Shown: piece by piece, positions 35,521 to 44,917 of the stretch
How the letters are laid out: each line of letters opens with the position of its first letter
Numbering within the stretch: the first letter of the stretch is position 1
NCBI RefSeq assembly: GCF_014174155.1
Contig: NZ_JABEQM010000004.1
Span: 62,001-126,000 of the forward strand
Source of the DNA: Gluconacetobacter tumulisoli
GTDB taxonomy: Bacteria; Pseudomonadota; Alphaproteobacteria; Acetobacterales; Acetobacteraceae
Direction: 5' to 3'
Length of the DNA: 64,000 nucleotides
Position numbers and translations under genes: made by a program
Notes under the pieces: model-generated
Seen by the model: only the letters and a program-made list of their open reading frames with translations
What the model was told of the DNA's origin: nothing
Database searches by the model: none

Positions 35521-36480
35521 TCAGAAATCGCGGCGCAGGTTCATGCCGGCATACAGGGAGGCCACCTGCTCGCCATAGCCGTTGAACGGCAGGGTCGGCT
35601 TGCGCGCCGCGCCGAAAAAGCCGCCGCGCGCGCCGATCGGCCGCTCGGTTGCCTGGCTCCAGCGCGGATGGTCGACCTCGGGATTGACGTTGGCATAGAA
35701 TCCGTACTCGTCCGGGGCGCGAAGATTCCATGAAGTCGGCGGCCGGGTATCCGTCAGGCGGATGCGGACCACGGATTTCACGCCCTTGAACCCGTATTTC
35801 CACGGTACCACGAGCCGGATCGGCGCGCCGTTCTGGTTCGGCAGCGTCTGGCCATACAGGCCCACCGCCAGGATCGTGAGGGGATGCAGGGCCTCGTCCA
35901 GGCGCAATCCTTCCACGTACGGCCAATCCAGCACCGGCAGCACGCCGTCCTGGCCCGGCATTTCAGACGGACGGACGACGGATTCGAAAGCCACGTATTT
36001 CGCGCTGCCCAGGGGTTCCACCTCCTTCAGCAACTCGGCCAGCGGGAAGCCGATCCATGGAATGACCATCGACCAGGCCTCGACACAACGCATCCGGTAC
36101 AGCCGTTCCTGCAACGGGCGGGCCAGCAGCGCGTCGATGTCGTAGGTGCGGGGATTTGCGACCAGCCCGTCGACCCGCACGGTCCAGGGGTGCGGATGGA
36201 ATCCGCCCGAGCGCTCCGCCGGGTCGGTTTTCTCCAGACCGAATTCATAGAAATTGTTGTAGTGCGTGACGTCCTGGAACGGGGTCGGCGTCAGCCCCCC
36301 GCCGAATTGGGCGTCGGGCCGGGCGGCCAGCGCCGCCGCCCGCGCCGGGGCCGGCCGCATGAGGCCGGGCGGCACGATCGCCCCGGCCAGGCCGGTGGCC
36401 AGCAGGCCGCGCCGCGACAGCCACGCCGATCGGGGCGTGATTTCCGAGGCCGACGGGCGGGGATAGCGAAAGATGCTCAT
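35521..36480 (-). CDS. msrP: MsrP molybdopterin-dependent methionine sulfoxide reductase (YedY family)
   Basis: Periplasmic reductase that repairs methionine sulfoxide, including protein-bound. The 319-residue protein starts [11 protein letters not shown] and has a twin-arginine signal with SRRGLL (22-27) then a hydrophobic core, so it is exported folded with its Mo cofactor. The molybdenum ligand is Cys132 in [15 protein letters not shown]. Later motifs include [17 protein letters not shown] and [11 protein letters not shown]. Co-transcribed with msrQ, its membrane partner. Confidence 0.93.
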   Translation of the reverse strand: MSIFRYPRPSASEITPRSAWLSRRGLLATGLAGAIVPPGLMRPAPARAAALAARPDAQFGGGLTPTPFQDVTHYNNFYEFGLEKTDPAERSGGFHPHPWTVRVDGLVANPRTYDIDALLARPLQERLYRMRCVEAWSMVIPWIGFPLAELLKEVEPLGSAKYVAFESVVRPSEMPGQDGVLPVLDWPYVEGLRLDEALHPLTILAVGLYGQTLPNQNGAPIRLVVPWKYGFKGVKSVVRIRLTDTRPPTSWNLRAPDEYGFYANVNPEVDHPRWSQATERPIGARGGFFGAARKPTLPFNGYGEQVASLYAGMNLRRDF

Positions 36481-36606
36481 GAACCGATAACCCCTGCCTG
36501 CCGCGCGGCCCGACGCCCGATGCGCCGCCTTCGTCCCCGGCGTGACATCGCCACCCCGGTCCTGCACTGTACGCGCGATACACCGAAGACAGGAAGGATC
36601 GGCATC

Positions 36607-37482
36607 ATGAGCGATTTGTCACCCCTCGGCTTCGTCGGATTCGGCGCCATGGCCAGCCGGATGGGCCATAACCTCGTCGCCGCCGGCTACCAGATCGTTG
36701 CCTATACCCCCTCCGGCAAGGGCGGGGACGGCAGCGTCCGCTTCCTGCCGACCGCGCAGGCACTGGCAGCGGCGTCCGGAACCGTCATCGCCTGCGTGCC
36801 CGATGACGAGGCGCTGGCCGCATCAATGTATGGCGACGACGGCGCGCTGGCCGGCATGAAGGCCGGGTCCCTTCTGATCAACACCAGTTCCGTCTCGCCC
36901 GAGGCATCGCTGCAACTGGCGGAGGCGGCCAAGGCGCGCGGCATCACCGCGCTGGACGCCCCGGTATCCGGCAGCACGCCCGAGGCCGAGGCCGGCGCCC
37001 TGGTCGTGCTGGTCGGTGGCGCCGCCGCCGACGTGGCCCGTGCGCAGCCGATCTTCGACGTCATCGGCAAGGCGACACTCCATGCCGGCCCGTCCGGCAG
37101 CGGGTCGAAGCTGAAACTGATCGTCAACGGCATCATGGGCGCGGGCCTCGCCGCGGTGGCGGAGGGCGTGACCTATGGCCTGGCCGCCGGGCTGGACCGT
37201 GACCTGCTGTTCGATGCGCTGGATTCGGTGGCCGTCATCTCGCCGCACCACAAGCGCAAGCTGAAGGCCGCGCATGTCGGCGATTTCAGCCCGCAATTCC
37301 CGACCCGCCTGATGCAGAAGGACATGCGGCTGCTGATGACCGACGCCGCGCGGATGGAAGCCGCCCTGCCGACGATGGCGGCCACCACGCAGCTTCTGTC
37401 GCTGACGCGCCGGCTGCATCCGGACGAGGATTACTCGGCGCTGTTCGCCGTCATGGAAAATACCGTCGCCAACACACCCTGA
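36607..37482 (+). CDS. Beta-hydroxyacid dehydrogenase family oxidoreductase (3-hydroxyisobutyrate dehydrogenase-like)
   Basis: A 291-residue NAD(P)-dependent enzyme of the 6-phosphogluconate/3-hydroxyisobutyrate dehydrogenase fold. Visible motifs are the N-terminal Rossmann loop [13 protein letters not shown], the substrate-binding [14 protein letters not shown] (117-130) and the catalytic Lys170 with Asn174 in [13 protein letters not shown]. Candidates include tartronate-semialdehyde reductase or a succinic-semialdehyde-type reductase; substrate cannot be resolved. The gene stands alone, divergent from msrP by 126 bases, and ends in a hairpin-like repeat. Confidence 0.85.
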   Translation: MSDLSPLGFVGFGAMASRMGHNLVAAGYQIVAYTPSGKGGDGSVRFLPTAQALAAASGTVIACVPDDEALAASMYGDDGALAGMKAGSLLINTSSVSPEASLQLAEAAKARGITALDAPVSGSTPEAEAGALVVLVGGAAADVARAQPIFDVIGKATLHAGPSGSGSKLKLIVNGIMGAGLAAVAEGVTYGLAAGLDRDLLFDALDSVAVISPHHKRKLKAAHVGDFSPQFPTRLMQKDMRLLMTDAARMEAALPTMAATTQLLSLTRRLHPDEDYSALFAVMENTVANTP

Positions 37483-37491
37483 CCGCCCACA

Positions 37492-37549
37492 GAGGCCGTT
37501 TCAAAAGACGCTCTCGCTGCAGGCAGATTTTTGAAGCAGCCCTCAGACC
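37492..37549. repeat. Imperfect inverted repeat between convergent genes (copy A)
   Basis: Arm GAGGCCGTTTCAAAA (37492-37506) can pair with TTTTGAAGCAGCCCTC (37529-37544) with a few wobbles or mismatches, around a 22-base loop. The right part (37519-37549) resembles 51584-51617, about 23 of 31 positions by hand alignment, and both abut the stop codon of a minus-strand gene. It may act as a bidirectional terminator or be a dispersed intergenic repeat. Confidence 0.5.
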
Positions 37550-38421
37550 TTCCCGGTCAGGGCCGCCCACAGGACTGCCAGCCGATCCCCCACCCCGCGC
37601 GTCGCGTCGCCCCCTGCCCCGGCGTCGCGGGCCAGGTCGCGCCGCGCCAGCACCCCGGGCAGGGCCGCGCCCCGCGCCACGCGGGGCAGGTTCGCGGCCC
37701 TGCCCGCACGCAGCAGGGCCAGTCCTTCCTGCCGCACCAGGTCACGCAGCGGCCCCAGGCGCACCGGATCGACACCATCCCGCACCCCGTCGCGCGACAG
37801 GCCTGACGCGTTCAGCGCATCCTCGGGCAACGGGCAACGGCCGCCCTGCAGTACCGCATCCAGATGACGCAGCAATCCACCCATCCCGAAGGCCGCGCCC
37901 CGCAAGGCTATTCCCTTCAGGGCGTCCTCGTCCTGCAGGCCGGCGGCCTCGGCGATCGCACGCTGAACGCCGCCCGCGCCGCACAGCATCGCCCGGCACC
38001 AGGCGTCGCGGTCGGTCAGCCCTTCCAGTTCCGCCTCACGCGCGTCGAGAATGCCCAGCAAGGTCCCCCGATCCACCCGGCCCCGTGCGATCAGGTCACG
38101 CAGGGGGGCGGCGACCTCGTGGGGATGGGGGGCACCCTCGACGATCTCGCGCCACCATTGCAGGCGGATCATCCCCGCCAGCGGCCCGGCGACCGACCGC
38201 GACTGGGTTCCCGTCACCGCACGAACGGATTCGTGATTGAACGCGATCACGGTGAACGCGTCTTCCCGCAGGACAGGCGGCAGGAACAGGGAACAGAAGA
38301 AACGATCCGGGTCGGACCGCCGGGCGATATCGCCGCAGACGGACAGGCCCGACGCGCCTGCTCGCCCATCGCTTTCGCGGGGCGTGGAACGGGGGACGGG
38401 ACAGGTCGGGGGGCTGGTCAT
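37543..38421 (-). CDS. Squalene/phytoene synthase-superfamily protein, NDUFAF6-like
   Basis: A 292-residue protein of the trans-isoprenyl-diphosphate synthase fold. The conserved stretch IRLQWWREIVEGAPHPHEV and an upstream RSDPDRFFCSLFLP with FNHESVRAV match the subgroup that includes NDUFAF6, a complex I assembly factor without known synthase activity. The two aspartate-rich DxxxD substrate motifs of true phytoene synthases are not clear here, so activity as a prenyl synthase is doubtful. I chose ATG at 38421; an in-frame start 11 codons upstream is possible. Function in respiratory complex assembly is inference by family. Confidence 0.75.
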   Translation of the reverse strand: MTSPPTCPVPRSTPRESDGRAGASGLSVCGDIARRSDPDRFFCSLFLPPVLREDAFTVIAFNHESVRAVTGTQSRSVAGPLAGMIRLQWWREIVEGAPHPHEVAAPLRDLIARGRVDRGTLLGILDAREAELEGLTDRDAWCRAMLCGAGGVQRAIAEAAGLQDEDALKGIALRGAAFGMGGLLRHLDAVLQGGRCPLPEDALNASGLSRDGVRDGVDPVRLGPLRDLVRQEGLALLRAGRAANLPRVARGAALPGVLARRDLARDAGAGGDATRGVGDRLAVLWAALTGKV

Positions 38422-38479
38422 CGCATCGACATGCCGCGTGCGCGACGAACGCACAAGAACGCGGTCATGCGTCCGTCAC

Positions 38480-38508
38480 TTGACGCATTTCCCCTCCGCC
38501 CATAGCTC
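38480..38508 (+). promoter_or_regulatory. Weak candidate promoter of sodB
   Basis: TTGACG (38480-38485) is followed after 17 bases by TAGCTC (38503-38508). The -35 is good, the -10 poor. It lies 46 bases upstream of the sodB start and in the intergenic region with the divergent gene. Confidence 0.35.
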
Positions 38509-38554
38509 TGGACGGGCGGCGGTTTCCGCCCCTGCAATTCCAAGGAGAACGTTC

Positions 38555-39163
38555 ATGGCTTTCGAATTGCCCACTCTTCCGTACCAGACCAACGCGCTGG
38601 CGGCGCGCGGCATGTGCCAGGAAACGCTGGAGCTGCACCACGGCAAGCACCACCAAGCGTATGTCACGGCACTGAACGGCTTCGTCGAATCCAAGCCCGA
38701 ATTGCAGGGCAAGTCGCTCGAGGAGATCATCCTGGCGGTGAAGGGCGACGCGGCGTCGGCACCGGTGTTCAACAATGCGGGCCAGCACTGGAACCACATC
38801 CTGTTCTGGCAGAACCTGTCGCCCACCGGCGGCGCGATCCCCGATGCCCTGGCCGCGAAGCTGACCGAGGATTTCGGCAGCGTCGACGACTTCAAGGCCA
38901 CCTTCAAGACCGCCGCGACGACGCAGTTCGGCTCGGGCTGGGCGTGGCTCGTCCTCGCTTCCGACGGCAAGCTGAAGGTCACCAAGACCGCCAATGGTTC
39001 CAACCCTCTGGCCGAGGGCCAGGGCACGGTGCTGCTGGGCCTGGATGTGTGGGAACATTCCTACTACCTGGATTTCCGCAACCGTCGCCCGGACTACACC
39101 ACCAACTACCTGGACAAGCTGGCGAACTACGAGTTCGCCGAGGCGCAGCTCAAGGCCGCCTGA
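38555..39163 (+). CDS. sodB: Superoxide dismutase, iron type
   Basis: Dismutates superoxide to oxygen and peroxide in the cytoplasm. The 202-residue protein shows all four metal ligands: His28 (LELHHGKHH), His78 (NNAGQHWNH), Asp164 and His168 (DVWEHSYYLD). Gln77 in AGQHWNH, preceding the second ligand, favours the iron type rather than manganese. AAGGAGA lies 8 bases upstream of ATG 38555. A strong terminator follows. Fe specificity is inferred from family rules. Confidence 0.95.
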   Translation: MAFELPTLPYQTNALAARGMCQETLELHHGKHHQAYVTALNGFVESKPELQGKSLEEIILAVKGDAASAPVFNNAGQHWNHILFWQNLSPTGGAIPDALAAKLTEDFGSVDDFKATFKTAATTQFGSGWAWLVLASDGKLKVTKTANGSNPLAEGQGTVLLGLDVWEHSYYLDFRNRRPDYTTNYLDKLANYEFAEAQLKAA

Positions 39164-39210
39164 GGCCCGCGCGCGGCCGCATGGCCACGCGGACTGCCCG
39201 GACGATCGGA

Positions 39211-39238
39211 AACCCGGCCATCGCGGCCGGGTTTTTTT
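39211..39238 (+). terminator. Intrinsic terminator of sodB
   Basis: An 8-bp stem AACCCGGCC / GGCCGGGTT-like (CCCGGCC with GGCCGGG) around a short ATCGC loop is followed by seven T residues (39231-39238). Canonical rho-independent terminator 48 bases after the sodB stop. Confidence 0.85.
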
Positions 39239-39295
39239 GATGTACGCCTTCTTGCGTCCCGTTGCGAACACCTACCCCGGCGATAAGATCGGATC

Positions 39296-39749
39296 ATGGA
39301 GATTCTGCGCTGTCGCTCCGAAGATCTGGACGAATGGTTCGCCTGCGCCGGGAATTATGGCCCGGCGACAGCCTGTCCACACATAGGAAGGACAGCGCCG
39401 ACCTCCTGGCGGGCCAACCCGGACATGGCGCCGCGTTTACGACCGGGACACGGCAAACACCGCCGTAGGTTTCGCCGAGGCCGCGCTGAGGCGTGATTAC
39501 GTGAATGGTTGCGAGACGTCTACGGTCGTATTCCTGGAAGGAATCTATGTCCGCCATGACGCAAGCAAGCGCGGCGTCGCGTCGCTGTTGCTCCGGGCGG
39601 TCGAAGACTGGGCACGGTCGCTGGGATGCCTCGAACTGGCGTCGGACGCCGAATTGGAAAATCGAGGCAGTCATCTTTTTCACAAGGCGATGAAGTTCCA
39701 GGAAACGGAACGCGTCATATTCTTCCGCAAGACGCTCGGCGGACGGTGA
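39296..39749 (+). pseudogene. Frameshifted aminoglycoside 6'-N-acetyltransferase-like GNAT gene
   Basis: One GNAT acetyltransferase of the AAC(6') type is spread over three frames. Frame one holds MEILRCRSEDLDEWFA; the next holds LRRELWPGDSLSTHRK and DSADLLAGQPGHGAAF; the third holds DTANTAVGFAEAALRRDY, CETSTVVFLEGIYVRHDA and LGCLELASDAELENRGSHLF. Joining them gives a normal 150-residue protein. Both shifts are the equivalent of a single lost base, near 39343 and near 39437. Either the gene is inactivated or the sequence has two errors. It is convergent with the sugar porter (6 bases apart). Confidence 0.85.
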
Positions 39750-39755
39750 AGGGCT

Positions 39756-41156
39756 TCACGCCCCAGGCCGACTGCCCACGGGCATGCTCTCCCGCCCGAT
39801 ATCGCGCAGGCGCCTGCCGGCCATCAGATCCCGTTCGATCCGCTCCAGGCTCAGGCCCTTGGTCTCCGGCACGAACAGCAGCACCAGGACGACGAAAAAC
39901 GCATTCAGCACGGCATAGAGCCAGAATGTCTGGGCCTGGCCCAGATGGTCCAGCAGCGTCAGGAATGTCGAACCGACGATCATGTTGGCGATCCAGTTCG
40001 TGGTGGTGGAACAGGCCAGGCCGAAATCCCGGCCCCGCAGCGGCTGGATCTCGGAACACAGGACCCAGACCAGCGGTCCGGCCGAAAAGGCAAAGCCCGC
40101 GACGAAGCACAGCAGCACGCCGACCGCCATGGCCTGCTGCATTCCCGGGTCGGCCCCCATGCGGATCATGACCCCCAGCATCGCCATGCCCGCGCTCATG
40201 ACCAGCAGACCGCAGACCAGCATCGGCCGCCGCCCCCAGCGATCGACCAGGCCGATAGCGAGGAACGTCGCCAGCATGTTCACCACGCCGACCGACGCGG
40301 TGCCCCACAGGCGGGCGTGGTCGGTGAACCCGGCCAGCCCGAAGATGCGCGGCGCGTAGTACATCACCACGTTCATGCCGGTGAATTGCTGGATGCATTG
40401 CAGCAGGATTCCCAGGCAGACCGATCGGCGAAAATTGCGGTTGTCGCGAAACAGGGCCCATCCGCGGGTATGACCGCCCAACTGTGCGTCGATTTCGGCC
40501 AGTTCCCGGCTAACCCCGCGCGCCTGGCCGCGCAGTTCCAGCAAGGCCCGCCGGGCGGCGTCCCGGCGTCCCCGCATCATCAGCCATCGTGGACTGGCCG
40601 GCAGGAAGGCGGCCCCCATCAGGTAGACGACACCGGGGAAGGCGACGACGCCCAGCATCCATCGCCAGGCATCGAAATAGGAAAACAGGGCGTCCGAGAT
40701 GAAGGCCAGCAGGATGCCGATGGTGATCATCAACTGATAGACCGACACCATGGCCCCACGGTGCTGCGCATCGGCAATTTCGGAAATATAAAGCGGGGCG
40801 GTGAACGTCGAAATGCCGATCGCCAGGCCCAGGACGACCCGCGCCGCGATCAGCATGCCAATCGAACCGGACAGGGCACAGAGCACGGACCCGGCGACGA
40901 ACAGCACCGCCCCGATCACCAGCGTCCGCTTCCGCCCCCAGACGAAGGACAGCCGCGCCGCGACAAGCACGCCGGCCGACGCGCCCACCATCATCGACGC
41001 CACGATCCATTCCTGCTGAAGCTGGGTCGCGTCGAATTCCTGCGCGATCAGGCCCAGCGCGCCCGATATCACGCCGATATCCAATCCGAACATCAATCCG
41101 GCCACGGCCGCCAGTCCGGCAACCAGCCGGGCACGGCCCGTCACCGGTTTACTCAT
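39756..41156 (-). CDS. Sugar porter family MFS transporter
   Basis: A 466-residue major facilitator with 12 membrane helices, of the GalP/AraE/XylE sugar porter type. Signatures: GLDIGVISGAL in helix 1, VWGRKRTL after helix 2, GLAIGISTFTAPLYISEIA (PLYxSE), LQCIQQFTGMNVVMYY in helix 7, DRWGRRP, and the C-terminal PETKG. It probably takes up galactose or a related sugar by proton symport. ATG at 41156 has GGAGG 8 bases upstream. It is the last gene of the dgo operon, 150 bases after the SDR gene. Substrate is inferred from context. Confidence 0.88.
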   Translation of the reverse strand: MSKPVTGRARLVAGLAAVAGLMFGLDIGVISGALGLIAQEFDATQLQQEWIVASMMVGASAGVLVAARLSFVWGRKRTLVIGAVLFVAGSVLCALSGSIGMLIAARVVLGLAIGISTFTAPLYISEIADAQHRGAMVSVYQLMITIGILLAFISDALFSYFDAWRWMLGVVAFPGVVYLMGAAFLPASPRWLMMRGRRDAARRALLELRGQARGVSRELAEIDAQLGGHTRGWALFRDNRNFRRSVCLGILLQCIQQFTGMNVVMYYAPRIFGLAGFTDHARLWGTASVGVVNMLATFLAIGLVDRWGRRPMLVCGLLVMSAGMAMLGVMIRMGADPGMQQAMAVGVLLCFVAGFAFSAGPLVWVLCSEIQPLRGRDFGLACSTTTNWIANMIVGSTFLTLLDHLGQAQTFWLYAVLNAFFVVLVLLFVPETKGLSLERIERDLMAGRRLRDIGRESMPVGSRPGA

Positions 41157-41306
41157 GTGGCCGGCCTCCATTGTCGCGGCATGTCCGTACCCGCCCATGT
41201 CACGTTCCCTGTCTTGCCCCCTGGGCAATTGTAACGGCCCGGACCGGCCGAAGTTCGGAACCCCCCGCGACTTTGGCGGAAAACCGCCATATTGGCGACG
41301 CCAGAC

Positions 41307-42095
41307 CTATACCCATCCGCCATCGACGATGAAATGCTGACCGGTGCACATGCGGCTGTCGTCGGCGGCCAGGAACAGGGCCATGCGGGCGATGTCCTCG
41401 GGTTCCACCCGTCCGGGCAGGCATTGGCCCCGCTCGATATCGCGCTCGCCTTCGGGCGTCAGCCACAGCTTTTTCTGCCGTTCGGTCATCACCCAGCCGG
41501 GCATCAGCCCGTTGACGCGGATCCTGTCCCCGCCCAGTTCCCGCGCCAGCGCATTCACCAGACCCTGCACCGCCGCCTTCGCCGTCGCATAGACCGGATA
41601 GCCGCTGTTTTTCAGCACCCATCCGATGGAACCGAGGCAGATGATGCTCCCCCGCCCCAATGCCCGCATGTCGCCCGCCACTGCCTGGGCGGCGAAGAAC
41701 TGGGCGCGGATATTGACGGCGGACAGCCGGTCCCACATCGCCGGATCGACTTCCTCCAGCGTGTGGCGCGTATCGTTGGCGGCATTGTTCAGAAGGATCT
41801 CGATCGGTCCATGCGCCGTACGCGCCAGATCGACGGCCTCACGCAAGGCGCGGATATCGGTGACGTCGCACGGCATGAACAGGACCTGCCGCCCTTCGCC
41901 GCGCAAATCCTCGGCCAGCGCGGTTCCCGCGGACATATCGAGGTCGAGGAAGGCGACATGCGCGCCCTGCCCGGCAAAGGCGCGCACCAGCGCCGCGCCG
42001 ATGCCGGTCGCGCCCCCCGTCACCAGGACGGATCGTCCCGACAGGCTGGGATATCTCGCGAAGATCGCCCCCTCCCCAGAGGACTGCGTCACCAT
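41307..42095 (-). CDS. SDR-family dehydrogenase, probable sugar (galactose) 1-dehydrogenase
   Basis: A 262-residue classical short-chain dehydrogenase: cofactor loop TGGATGIG (26-33), NNAAN, and catalytic Ser156, Tyr169 and Lys173 (YATAK). FLDLD after strand 2 ends in an acidic residue and favours NAD. It overlaps the dgoD stop by 7 bases, so it is translationally coupled with galactonate dehydratase. The likely role is oxidation of D-galactose (or L-arabinose/D-fucose) to the lactone, or of a related sugar acid; this is inference from the operon. Confidence 0.82.
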   Translation of the reverse strand: MVTQSSGEGAIFARYPSLSGRSVLVTGGATGIGAALVRAFAGQGAHVAFLDLDMSAGTALAEDLRGEGRQVLFMPCDVTDIRALREAVDLARTAHGPIEILLNNAANDTRHTLEEVDPAMWDRLSAVNIRAQFFAAQAVAGDMRALGRGSIICLGSIGWVLKNSGYPVYATAKAAVQGLVNALARELGGDRIRVNGLMPGWVMTERQKKLWLTPEGERDIERGQCLPGRVEPEDIARMALFLAADDSRMCTGQHFIVDGGWV

Positions 42096-43237
42096 TCCGC
42101 GAACGACCCGTCACGATGGCGCCAGACCGGATTGCGCCATCGATGCCCCTCGGCGGCGCGGGCACGGACATAGTCCTCGTTGATCTCGATCCCCAGGCCG
42201 GGGCCCGATGGAATATCCACATGCCCGTCGCGATAGGCGAAAACGTCGGGATCGACGATATAGTCCAGCAGGTCGTTGGTCTTGTTGTAATGAATGCCCA
42301 GGCTCTGCTCCTGGATGAAGGCATTGTAGCAGAGCGCGTCCAGCTGCAGGTTCGCCGCCAGCGCGATCGGCCCCAGCGGACAATGCAGCGCCACCGCGAC
42401 GTCATAGGCCTCGGCCATCGCCGCGATCTTGCGGGTTTCGGTAATGCCGCCGGAATGCGACGGATCGGGCTGGATGATATCCACGCAGCCCTGTTCCAGC
42501 ACCCGCTTGAAATCCCACCGCGAAAACAGGCGTTCGCCCAGGGCGATGGGGATGGAGGTATGCTTGGTGATTTCGGGCAGGTCCTCCAGATGCTCGCTCA
42601 GGACCGGTTCCTCGATGAACATCAGGTCGAACGGCTCCAGTTCCTTGGCCAGGACCTTGGCCATCGGCTTGTGTACCCGGCCATGGAAATCCACGCCGAT
42701 GCCCAGGTACGGACCGGCTTCCTCGCGGATCGCGGCGACGCGGGCGATCACATCGTCGATCTTGGCGTGGCTGTCGACATATTGCAGTTCTTCGGTCGCG
42801 TTCATCTTGATCGCGGTGAAGCCGCGATCGACCACCGCGCGCACCGCCCGCGCCGTATCGGCCGGCCGGTCGCCACCGATCCAGGAATAGACGCGGATCC
42901 GGTCGCGGCACCGGCCGCCCAGCAATTCGTAGACGGGAACATTGAACGCGCGCCCCTTGATGTCCCACAGGGCCTGGTCGATGCCGGCGATCGCGCTCAT
43001 ATGCACCGCGCCGCCGCGATAGAAGCCGCCGCGATACATGACCGTCCAGTGGTCCTCGATCTGGAACGGATCCCTGCCGATCAGGTAATCCGCCAGTTCC
43101 GCGACGGCGGCGGCGACCGTGTCAGCCCGGCCTTCCACCACCGGTTCGCCCCAGCCGGAGATCCCTTCGTCGGTTTCTATCTTCAGGAACAACCACCGTG
43201 GCGGAACCTGGAACGTCGTCAGCTTCGTGATCTTCAT
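42089..43237 (-). CDS. dgoD: D-galactonate dehydratase
   Basis: Dehydrates D-galactonate to 2-keto-3-deoxy-galactonate. A 382-residue enolase-superfamily enzyme of the mandelate racemase subgroup. Metal ligands Asp183, Glu209 and Glu235 and catalytic His185 and His285 fall at the same numbers as in E. coli GalD, in [34 protein letters not shown] and [11 protein letters not shown]. It lies in the operon with the aldolase and kinase of the same pathway. The ATG at 43237 was chosen over 52 unsupported upstream codons. Confidence 0.95.
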   Translation of the reverse strand: MKITKLTTFQVPPRWLFLKIETDEGISGWGEPVVEGRADTVAAAVAELADYLIGRDPFQIEDHWTVMYRGGFYRGGAVHMSAIAGIDQALWDIKGRAFNVPVYELLGGRCRDRIRVYSWIGGDRPADTARAVRAVVDRGFTAIKMNATEELQYVDSHAKIDDVIARVAAIREEAGPYLGIGVDFHGRVHKPMAKVLAKELEPFDLMFIEEPVLSEHLEDLPEITKHTSIPIALGERLFSRWDFKRVLEQGCVDIIQPDPSHSGGITETRKIAAMAEAYDVAVALHCPLGPIALAANLQLDALCYNAFIQEQSLGIHYNKTNDLLDYIVDPDVFAYRDGHVDIPSGPGLGIEINEDYVRARAAEGHRWRNPVWRHRDGSFAEW

Positions 43238-43277
43238 GACCGTTTCCGTCCTGTTCTTATTCTTGCAACCGGTGGCG

Positions 43278-43904
43278 CTATCGCCCGCGCGCCAGGGCAT
43301 CGACGAACTGGCGCGCGGCAACCCCGACCTCCCGCGCCGACCGGCCTGCCCGATACAGCGCCGATCCCAGGCCGAATCCCGCCGCCCCGGCATCCAGGAA
43401 CGGCCCCATGGTGTCCGGGGTCACCCCGCCCACGGGGATGAAGCGGGTGCCGGCGGGAAAGACGCTGCGCCAGGCCGCCAATGTCGGCGGGCCGAGCTGT
43501 TCGGCGGGAAACATCTTCAACGCCGTGGCGCCGGCCGCCAGGGCGGCAAAGCCCTCGGTCGGGGTGGCCACGCCGGGGGTGCAGTACAGCCCGGCCGCAC
43601 GGGCCGCGCGAATGACCGCGACATCGCCGTGCGGCATGACGATCAGCCGGCCACCGGTCTCGGCGACCTGCGCCACCATGTCGGGCGACGTCACCGTGCC
43701 CGCGCCGATCAGGACGTTGTCGCCGAACCGGTCCTGCAGCAGGCGGATGCTGCGCAGGGGGTGCGGCGAGTTCATCGGTACCTCGATAATGCGGAATCCG
43801 GCCCCGACCAGCGCGTCGCCGACCGCCAGCACCTCGTCCGGCGTCACGCCGCGCAGGATCGCGACCAGCGGACAGCCGGCCAGGGCGTCATCGAATGTCG
43901 TCAT
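43278..43904 (-). CDS. dgoA: 2-dehydro-3-deoxy-6-phosphogalactonate aldolase
   Basis: Cleaves KDPGal to pyruvate and glyceraldehyde 3-phosphate. A 208-residue class I KDPG/KDPGal aldolase: general-base Glu41 in [11 protein letters not shown] and Schiff-base Lys130 in [12 protein letters not shown], with [10 protein letters not shown] between and [10 protein letters not shown] near the end. The PMNSP and EQLGP sequences are typical of DgoA rather than Eda. ATG at 43904 overlaps the dgoK stop in ATGA, so translation is coupled; dgoD follows after 40 bases. Confidence 0.94.
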   Translation of the reverse strand: MTTFDDALAGCPLVAILRGVTPDEVLAVGDALVGAGFRIIEVPMNSPHPLRSIRLLQDRFGDNVLIGAGTVTSPDMVAQVAETGGRLIVMPHGDVAVIRAARAAGLYCTPGVATPTEGFAALAAGATALKMFPAEQLGPPTLAAWRSVFPAGTRFIPVGGVTPDTMGPFLDAGAAGFGLGSALYRAGRSAREVGVAARQFVDALARGR

Positions 43905-44917
43905 GTCTGTCTTCCTTCCTCGCGCCCCGGGGGCGGCTGAGTCGCCGGGACCACGTAGCCGGCCTCCACGGCGATTTGGTACAGCCCCGCCGGGGCGGTA
44001 TTGCCCACCGACTGGGGCACCGGGGCGCCCAGGATGTCGAACGCGCGGGCATACAGGCCGCACAGCCGTTCCTCGCCCACCAGTATCGTCAGCGGCGCAC
44101 CCGGCCGGTCGGCCAAGCCCGCCCGAACTTCGTCCCCCACCAGCAGGCCGGACAGATAGTCCCGCGTCGCCGCGGCGCCGATCCCCCCGCCCAGGAACAG
44201 GGCGCGCGCGGAAAACAGCAGCGGGGCCACGCCCTGGCGGGACGCCGCCGCGGCCAGCACGCCACGACGGAAAGCGTCGCGGGCCTCGTCCTCGGTGACG
44301 GCGGGGGCACCGTCCGCCGGGCGGCCCAGGATGCTGTGCCGGGACAGCACGGCGAACAATTCGCCCGTCATCGCGGTCGCGAACCCCATGATCCGGCCGT
44401 CCTGCACGCGTGCCCATTTGGAATGGGTTCCCGGCAGGATCAGCGTCGAATCCGCCGCCAGGCCGGAATGCAGCGCCAGCGCGCCCACGATCTGCGTTTC
44501 CTCGCCCCGCATGACATCGGGCAGCGGATGGCGCTGCCGCACCCCGGGCACGATACCAGGAGCACCCGTAACGCCGGCCGCCGTGTCCGGACGAGCCAGC
44601 GCGCGGGCCAGCGATGCACCGTCGGCCGGGCAATCGACATACGGGACCTCCCGCCATCCATTCGCACTGCCGACCATGCCGCAGGCGATCAGCGGCAGGC
44701 CGGCCGCGTCGGGCCAGTTGGACAGCAGCGCCGTCAGGGCCGCAGGATATCCGCCGTCCGGCAGGTTCAGGATGCCCCAGGGGGCCTGCGCCTCATCCAG
44801 CACCAGCCCCGAGGCCGACATGCGCCACGCCCGCAGGGACGACGTTCCCCAATCTATGCCGATCAGCGCCCCGCCTTCGGGGGGTACTGCCTCGTCCGTC
44901 TCATGCCGCCGTAACAT
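43901..44917 (-). CDS. dgoK: 2-dehydro-3-deoxygalactonokinase
   Basis: Phosphorylates 2-keto-3-deoxy-galactonate with ATP. The 338-residue protein has the N-terminal IGIDWGTSSLRAW and then ALLSNW, PLIACGMVGSANGWREVPY and MRGEETQIVGAL and PGTHSKWARV, all typical of DgoK. GGAGGAAG precedes the ATG at 44917 by 6 bases. It overlaps iclR at its 5' end by 17 bases and dgoA at its 3' end by 4, so the three are tightly coupled. Confidence 0.93.
   Translation of the reverse strand: MLRRHETDEAVPPEGGALIGIDWGTSSLRAWRMSASGLVLDEAQAPWGILNLPDGGYPAALTALLSNWPDAAGLPLIACGMVGSANGWREVPYVDCPADGASLARALARPDTAAGVTGAPGIVPGVRQRHPLPDVMRGEETQIVGALALHSGLAADSTLILPGTHSKWARVQDGRIMGFATAMTGELFAVLSRHSILGRPADGAPAVTEDEARDAFRRGVLAAAASRQGVAPLLFSARALFLGGGIGAAATRDYLSGLLVGDEVRAGLADRPGAPLTILVGEERLCGLYARAFDILGAPVPQSVGNTAPAGLYQIAVEAGYVVPATQPPPGREEGRQT

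Noticed and set aside
36607-37482. Tartronate-semialdehyde reductase call (garR/glxR)
   Set aside because: The fold is right, but no glyoxylate or hydroxypyruvate gene is adjacent, so I left the substrate open.
43905-44657. Long N-terminal extension that would make a 459-residue DgoA
   Set aside because: The extra part overlaps dgoK out of frame; the ATG at 43904 in ATGA overlap gives the normal 208-residue aldolase.
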